From positions 16,338,459-16,402,458 of the forward strand of contig OZ025271.1 in assembly GCA_964019165.1 (NCBI GenBank): 64,000 nucleotides of DNA, written 5' to 3'. A program made the translations under genes and the position numbers. How positions within the stretch are numbered: position 1 is the first letter of the stretch; each line of letters starts with the position of its first letter. Of the stretch, positions 62,429 through 64,000 are shown piece after piece. Below the pieces are notes generated by a model. It searched no databases. It saw nothing but the letters and a program-made list of their open reading frames with translations, and was not told the DNA's origin. The DNA comes from Mastigias papua. Taxonomy: Eukaryota > Cnidaria > Scyphozoa > Rhizostomeae > Mastigiidae.

Positions 62429-62768
62429 AATACAGCTATGCTCTGTGCAGTTCCAATTTCATCACTCGGGCTTCTATCAGTTTTCCACCCGTCGTTCTGA
62501 CAAAGTAAAGTGGGGGGAACATCCCCAAGTCGAAGCTCTCTTGAATGGTATTTCGAAGGAAAGACCCCCCTTACCATAACATTTATTTATATGTGATGTG
62601 GATCAACTTCTTAGCTGCATTAAAATCAATTGGTATGACACCAATAACTTGACACCTATGCAACTTTCACAGACAATGATAACTCTTCTTGGTCTTACTA
62701 CCAATAGGAGAGGGTCTGAACTTCGTAGTTTTGAGATTTCAAATACATGTAAAATTAATGATTCATAT
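62429..62768 (+). pseudogene. Decayed tyrosine recombinase (DIRS/Crypton-type)
   Basis: Reading from about 62429 gives HHSGFYQFSTRRSDKVKWGE then HPQVEALLNGISKERPPLP, a TAA stop, and in the same frame HLFICDVDQLLSCIKI, LTPMQLSQTMITLLGLTTNR then RGSELRSFEI. This corresponds to the part of YR proteins where RPPLP-x-WDV-x-VL is followed by the L-x-LLALT-x-RxSEL helix, which carries the first catalytic Arg (here in NRRGSEL). The C-terminal His/Arg/Tyr box is absent. The internal stop and truncation show it is dead. DIRS retrotransposon or Crypton origin cannot be told apart. Confidence 0.75.
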
Positions 62769-62889
62769 TAGATATACCTTACAGGTAATGTCAAACCTGT
62801 AAGTAAATGTACGAAAACAAAATATCTTTTCCATACAAAGCAAAGTATCTTTTCGATTCCCTTGGTTTGTGGGTGCTGGCCATAATTTA

Positions 62890-63030
62890 CGGCGGCTTTC
62901 ATTGAGACTTTTGGACAGAAATGCTTTTCACATAAGAGTGCTATTCTATAGAATGCTCTTCCCATTGAAATCAAATCTTCAAGGAATTATGAAATATTAA
63001 AAAATCATATCTGCAAGGTGAAGTCTTGAT
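62890..63030 (+). mobile_element. LINE C-terminal remnant
   Basis: CFSHKSAIL-stop-NALPIEIKSSRNYEILKNHI then CKVKS and a stop: the end of a reverse transcriptase ORF, with TAG in place of the usual Trp codon of LWNALP. It resembles the antisense copy at 17700-17800 (KSS-x-Y-E-x-x-K-x-HI). Confidence 0.75.
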
Positions 63031-63552
63031 TCACTCTTGCATATTATGTTATGCATAATTTTAACTTAATTTGATTCATTCTGTCTAATTTTTTGCCTTT
63101 GAATGTTTTGAGATTACATTGTAAAGAAAATTATTCAAGTTTGTATTTTGTTTTTAGTTCGATTTATTTGTATAGTAGTTGTAATATTTTTGCTCGGCCC
63201 ATGATAAATCAGTCTTCAAATTGACATGGCCAGCGTACCCGAAGAATTTGAAATCATAGTCAAATCAAAGTCAAATTTGTTTATTAGGCCTATTTGCCGC
63301 TGATTATAATTGAGGGTGGTTCATAATTAAATAAATACAACAAATTTGATTGTTACTTTGTGCACTTGAGTTCTTGAGGCAGTGAGAACGAATATTTTTT
63401 TTCTTCAACATATAAGCAGTTTATGATCCTATATGCAAAGACTTTTCCTAGTGTGAACTGTCAGGACGGGTGCCCTTTTGTCCAGTCCGCCTTGGCTTAC
63501 TTACCTTGTCACGTGTCAACTGTTCTGACGTCAGACCATTGTAATGTACGCT

Positions 63553-63893
63553 TAGGGGCCGTCCATATAGTACGTACGCTTTGAGGGTCGGCGGGTGGGT
63601 AAGGCTAAAAGCGTACTCACATGTATAGGGTGGGTGGGTTGGTAGTGGTCAAGGGGTACGTACGATGCAGTCACTTTGAAAAGTGACAACGTTAGTGCGT
63701 GTTTTCCGCATATGTGAAAAATTGTTGCTAGAAACGGGCAACATTTTCCAGAAATATGAAAAATCTTCGTACGTTCATACAGAGGTGGGTGGGTGGGTGG
63801 GCTAAGTCAAAAGCGTACTCGCGCTTACAGAGTGGGTGGGTTGGTCAAAAACGTGATGATCATGGGTGTACGTACTTTATGGATCACCCTTTA
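63553..63893. mobile_element. MITE with GTCCATAAAGTACGTAC ends
   Basis: Left GGGGCCGTCCATATAGTACG then TACGC, right inverted GTACGTACTTTATGGATCAC then CCTT. TA outside both ends (63553-63554, 63892-63893). GGGTGGGTGGG and AAAGCGTACTC words repeat in both halves. 337 bp, non-coding. Confidence 0.88.
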
Positions 63894-64000
63894 TAGCTAA
63901 TACAATCGGGGAAGGACTGGGACCTACCGGTTGCTCTTACTAGACGCTTAACAACAATCGACTGGCTGGTACTCGTCAATGGTAATCTTTAGAAGGGGTA

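Overview
This is an AT-rich, intron-rich, transposon-laden piece of animal nuclear DNA. It holds parts of two conserved genes, both on the + strand. The genes identify it as metazoan. The repeat mix (Penelope-like ends, an R2-type LINE end, a decayed tyrosine recombinase, many TA-flanked MITEs, tRNA-headed SINEs) suits a marine invertebrate, perhaps a cnidarian, but the species cannot be fixed from the sequence.

1-26560: the 3' part of a SIN3 transcriptional corepressor gene. I could follow 17 exons (2898 to the stop at 26558-26560). All have GT-AG borders and all junction phases fit, giving 1911 nt = 636 codons plus stop. They encode the end of the HDAC-interacting region and the whole C-terminal conserved domain. 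The PAH1-3 exons must lie upstream of the window. The introns are full of repeats: a 5'-truncated LINE, MITEs, antisense LINE ends, an R2-like LINE end, SINEs, (AT)n and (CAT)n arrays, and minisatellites.

26561-44412: intergenic. It holds several MITEs, a tRNA-derived SINE, a tRNA-like foldback element, large minisatellites (19-bp arrays at 30.2-30.6 kb and 38.2-39.3 kb; an inverted pair of arrays at 34.5-36.05 kb), a long CTAA array, and a broken intronless copy of ribosomal protein L37 (39456-39742).

44413-64000: the 5' end of an E-protein (class I bHLH; daughterless/TCF3/TCF4/TCF12 family). Coding exon 1 (44413-44466) carries the AD1 activation motif with LDFS. Coding exon 2 (55753-55825) follows after an 11.3-kb intron full of repeats. 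The bHLH exons lie beyond the window. The second intron contains hAT-like MITEs, low-complexity DNA, a 48-bp tandem repeat, a decayed tyrosine recombinase and LINE fragments.

The two genes are functionally linked in known biology: E-protein AD1 binds ETO-family corepressors, which recruit SIN3/HDAC. Their close linkage parallels SIN3A/TCF12 on human chromosome 15 and SIN3B/TCF3 on 19p. Other points worth a look are a perfect 64-bp-arm palindrome between (AT)n arrays, three hammerhead-ribozyme-like cores with covarying stems, a decayed duplicate of a SIN3 splice acceptor and exon start, and a network of MITE families with related ends.
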